This document shows, one piece after another, positions 62,112-64,000 of a DNA stretch of 64,000 bases. Every line of letters begins with the position of its first letter. Within the stretch, counting starts at the first letter, position 1. Made by a program: the position numbers and the translations under genes. This stretch comes from Streptomyces sp. GSL17-111 (lineage in GTDB: Bacteria; Actinomycetota; Actinomycetes; Streptomycetales; Streptomycetaceae), in NCBI RefSeq assembly GCF_037911585.1, contig NZ_JBAJNS010000001.1, positions 2,908,001 to 2,972,000 of the forward strand, in the 5' to 3' direction. The notes under the pieces were generated by a model. It had not been told where the DNA came from, ran no database searches, and was given only the letters and a program-made list of their open reading frames with translations.

Positions 62112-62900
62112 GTGAGCAGGGAGAACACTGTGGGTTTCGGACGCCCGGCGCAGGCCGAGGCGGCCGTCCGCGCCTGGCGGGCGGCGGCGGGCGACGCGGT
62201 GCTGCTCGACGGCTTCCACGCGGTGAAGCACGCCCTGCGCTTCGGGGCCGACGTCCACGCCGTCCTGACGCGGGACGCCGCCGGGCTGCGGGAGCTGGCC
62301 GCCGAGCTGGCGCCGGACGTCGCGGAGCGCCTGACGGCGGCGGCCGTCGAGGTGGACGGCGGGGTGCTGCGGACGCTCGTGCCGCGCCTGCACCCCACCG
62401 GCGTCGCCGCGCTCGCCGCCCGCCGCGACCGCGCCGCCAACCTGGCCGCGCTCGGCGCCCGGCCCCGGCGGGCGCCCGTCGTCCTGCTGGAGGACCCGCG
62501 CAACCTGGGGAACGTCGGCGCCGTCGTCCGGCTGGCGGCGGGGCTCGGGATCACCGGCGTCGCCACCACCGGGCCCACCGACCCGTGGCACCCGGCGGCC
62601 GTGCGCGGCGGGGCGGGCCTGCACTACGCCACCGCCGTCGAGCGGGTGGCGGAGGGCGCCCTGCCGCCCGGTCCGCTGTACGTGCTGGACCCGTCGGGCA
62701 CCGACCTGCGCGAGACCGTCCTCCCCGACGACGCCGTCCTCGCCTTCGGCACCGAACGGCACGGGGTCTCGGCGGAGTTGCGGGCGCGGGCCGATCACCT
62801 GCTGGCCCTGCCCATGCGCCCGCAGGTCTCCAGCTACAACCTCGCCACCAGCACCGCCATGACCCTCTACCACTGGTGCGCCACCCGCCCACCCACCTGA
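62112..62900 (+). CDS. TrmH/SpoU family RNA 2'-O-methyltransferase
   Basis: A 262-aa SPOUT enzyme. Motif 1 LLEDPRNLGNVGAVVRLA, motif 2 FGTERHGVS and motif 3 SSYNLATSTAM, the knotted SAM site, are complete. It probably modifies tRNA or rRNA; target unknown. GTG 62112. It starts 30 bp after the P450 stop. Confidence 0.93.
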   Translation: MSRENTVGFGRPAQAEAAVRAWRAAAGDAVLLDGFHAVKHALRFGADVHAVLTRDAAGLRELAAELAPDVAERLTAAAVEVDGGVLRTLVPRLHPTGVAALAARRDRAANLAALGARPRRAPVVLLEDPRNLGNVGAVVRLAAGLGITGVATTGPTDPWHPAAVRGGAGLHYATAVERVAEGALPPGPLYVLDPSGTDLRETVLPDDAVLAFGTERHGVSAELRARADHLLALPMRPQVSSYNLATSTAMTLYHWCATRPPT

Positions 62901-62967
62901 CCCGACGCCGCGCGCGTACGGTGGAGATCTGCCATGCTTCTTCCCGACACGGAGCGGAGGCCACGAC

Positions 62968-63543
62968 GTGACGATGCCTGCCATGAGTGCACGCCCCGGC
63001 AATCTGCGCACCGTTGCCGAAGAGATCGAGCGGGCGACCGGTCTGCGTGTCGAGATTCTGGGAGGAAAGCTGGTGATGTCCCCGACCCCCCGGGGCAAGC
63101 ACGCGGGCGTGATCCGGCGGCTGCGGAGGCAGCTCGAACCCGTGTTGCCGACGGGGCTGGGCGCGTACGAGGTGTCGTCCATCGCGTTCCCCGATGACGC
63201 GGACGACTACTGCACTCCCGACCTCGTCCTGCTGCCCGAGGAGTGGGACCAAGACGACGACTGGCTCGCGGACCCCCGTGACGTGGAGCTCGCGGTCGAG
63301 GTGATCTCCACCTCCGAGCGCGCGAAGGACATCGCCGGAAAGGGCGCGTGGTATGCCGCGGCGGGTGTCGGGCTGCTGCTGAGCATCGATCCGCGACGCG
63401 GCCTGTGGGCGCTGTACAGCCGACCCAAGGGCGGTGAGTACCAAGGGGTGTTGCACGGCGAGTTCGGCGAGGATGTGCCCCTGCCGGAGCCGCTCGGTGT
63501 GGTGCTGGACACCGCCGCTCTGCCGCGCTACGGCACGCCCTGA
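62968..63543 (+). CDS. Uma2 family endonuclease-fold protein
   Basis: A 191-aa PD-(D/E)XK-type protein. It shows GLRVEILGGKLVMSPTPRGKHAG, YCTPDLVLLP and ELAVEVIST, the Uma2/DUF820 core with Asp and Glu ligands. These are abundant in cyanobacteria and streptomycetes; function is not known. GTG 62968 has GGAG about 13 nt upstream. Confidence 0.9.
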   Translation: MTMPAMSARPGNLRTVAEEIERATGLRVEILGGKLVMSPTPRGKHAGVIRRLRRQLEPVLPTGLGAYEVSSIAFPDDADDYCTPDLVLLPEEWDQDDDWLADPRDVELAVEVISTSERAKDIAGKGAWYAAAGVGLLLSIDPRRGLWALYSRPKGGEYQGVLHGEFGEDVPLPEPLGVVLDTAALPRYGTP

Positions 63544-63561
63544 GGCTTCCGGTCGGACGCG

Positions 63562-63598
63562 GGCCCGCCCGCGCGGCGTGAGGGCGCGCGGGCGGGCC
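63562..63598. terminator. Bidirectional terminator
   Basis: A 13-bp perfect stem, GGCCCGCCCGCGC at 63562-63574 and its complement at 63586-63598, with an 11-nt loop. It lies between the convergent Uma2 and paaN genes. Confidence 0.85.
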
Positions 63599-63622
63599 GG
63601 GGCTGCGTGGGGGCGGCGGGGG

Positions 63623-64000
63623 TCAGGCCTGGCGGCGGACCTCGACCATGCGGAAGCGCGGGGCGACGAACGCCGCGTCGCACAGCGTCGCGTTCGCGGC
63701 GGGGTTGCCGCCGGAGCCGTGGAAGTCGGAGAACGCGGCGGTCTGGTTGACGTACACGCCGCCGGTGAGGTTGAGGGAGAGCTGGGCGCACTCCTCCAGG
63801 CAGGCGTCCTCGACCAGGCGCTCCGTCGCGGCGTCCGTCGTGTAGGCGCCGACGGTCATGGCGCCCTGCTCGCGGATCGTGCGGCGCAGCAGTGCGACGG
63901 CGGCATCGGTGGAGTCGACGGCGACGGCGAAGGACACCGGGCCGAAGCACTCGCTGAGGTAGGCGGCCTCCGCGTCCGGCTTCGCGCCGTCCAGCTTCAC
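63623..64000 (-). CDS. paaN: Phenylacetic acid degradation protein PaaN, C-terminal part
   Basis: The last 125 residues of an aldehyde dehydrogenase-like protein run off the window. ECFGPVSFAVAVDST, an NLTGGVYVNQTAAFSDFHGSGGN-type segment (64000 to 63623), and a RFRMVEVRRQA end fit PaaN, the ring-opening/aldehyde-oxidising step of the phenylacetate pathway. Its partner genes paaABCDE lie about 24 kb to the left. The 5' end is outside the window. Confidence 0.82.
   Translation of the reverse strand: MKLDGAKPDAEAAYLSECFGPVSFAVAVDSTDAAVALLRRTIREQGAMTVGAYTTDAATERLVEDACLEECAQLSLNLTGGVYVNQTAAFSDFHGSGGNPAANATLCDAAFVAPRFRMVEVRRQA

Noticed and set aside
60210..63182. 990-aa minus-strand frame at 60-63 kb
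   Set aside because: Only its last 176 residues (from ATG 60740) look like a conserved protein; the rest is antisense to the P450 and SpoU genes.

Overview
The window is high-GC DNA with the codon usage, GTG starts and gene families of a Streptomyces or close streptomycete. DUF6230/DUF6114 proteins, class E sortases, CrgA, DUF5324, DUF397/XRE pairs and SpoIIE-like regulators all point there. The long open frames on both strands are mostly a GC effect; real genes were chosen by family motifs, spacing, overlaps and ribosome sites.

Layout. (1) 0.1-3.3 kb: a nuclease-like hypothetical and a PAS-GAF-SpoIIE-ATPase regulator whose phosphatase domain looks dead. (2) 3.4-7.4 kb: six coupled minus-strand genes of exported or membrane proteins (DUF6230 x3, DUF6114 x2, one secreted protein), followed by signal peptidase I, an AraC regulator, an acyl-CoA dehydrogenase, and an AurF-like diiron gene divergent from a TetR/DUF4873 pair with two operators between them. 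(3) 12.7-27.6 kb: the conserved cell-division and cell-wall neighbourhood: two class E sortases, pabA/trpG, a 53-aa membrane protein, DUF881, crgA, a four-site DnaA-box cluster, rhomboid, ppiA, DUF5324, then pknB-pbpA-ftsW-pstP-fhaB-fhaA and tRNA-Leu(CAG). The kinase, phosphatase and FHA proteins form a Ser/Thr phosphorylation module for the FtsW/RodA-PBP peptidoglycan pair. (4) 28-33 kb: mutA-mutB-meaB, methylmalonyl-CoA mutase and its GTPase chaperone. (5) 33.4-35.8 kb: azoreductase/HxlR, a J-domain protein and a rhodanese. (6) 35.9-39.5 kb: paaABCDE, the phenylacetyl-CoA epoxidase operon with a palindromic operator, then DUF5819 and HTTM genes. The C-terminal part of paaN appears at the right edge (63.6 kb).

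(7) 41.8-62.1 kb: a patchwork between the paa genes. It holds an M23 peptidase, a membrane-anchored polymorphic toxin with a putative immunity gene, a lipase, a WYL regulator divergent from an epoxide hydrolase with a palindrome between them, a NUDIX gene with a 10-codon leader ORF, a frameshifted XRE gene with DUF397, small ORFs with an HTH protein, a VapBC-type pair, a DHFR-like reductase, a PCMT-like methyltransferase, and an Eco29kI-type restriction-modification island (cytosine methylase, Vsr with a long N-terminal extension, GIY-YIG endonuclease) interrupted by an 857-bp IS5-family element. A CYP152-like P450, a SpoU methyltransferase and a Uma2-fold protein follow.

Most noteworthy: the degenerate SpoIIE domain, the DnaA-box cluster, the toxin/immunity pair, the IS inside the restriction locus, the frameshifted regulator, and the gene order around pknB, which seems inverted relative to the order I remember from mycobacteria.
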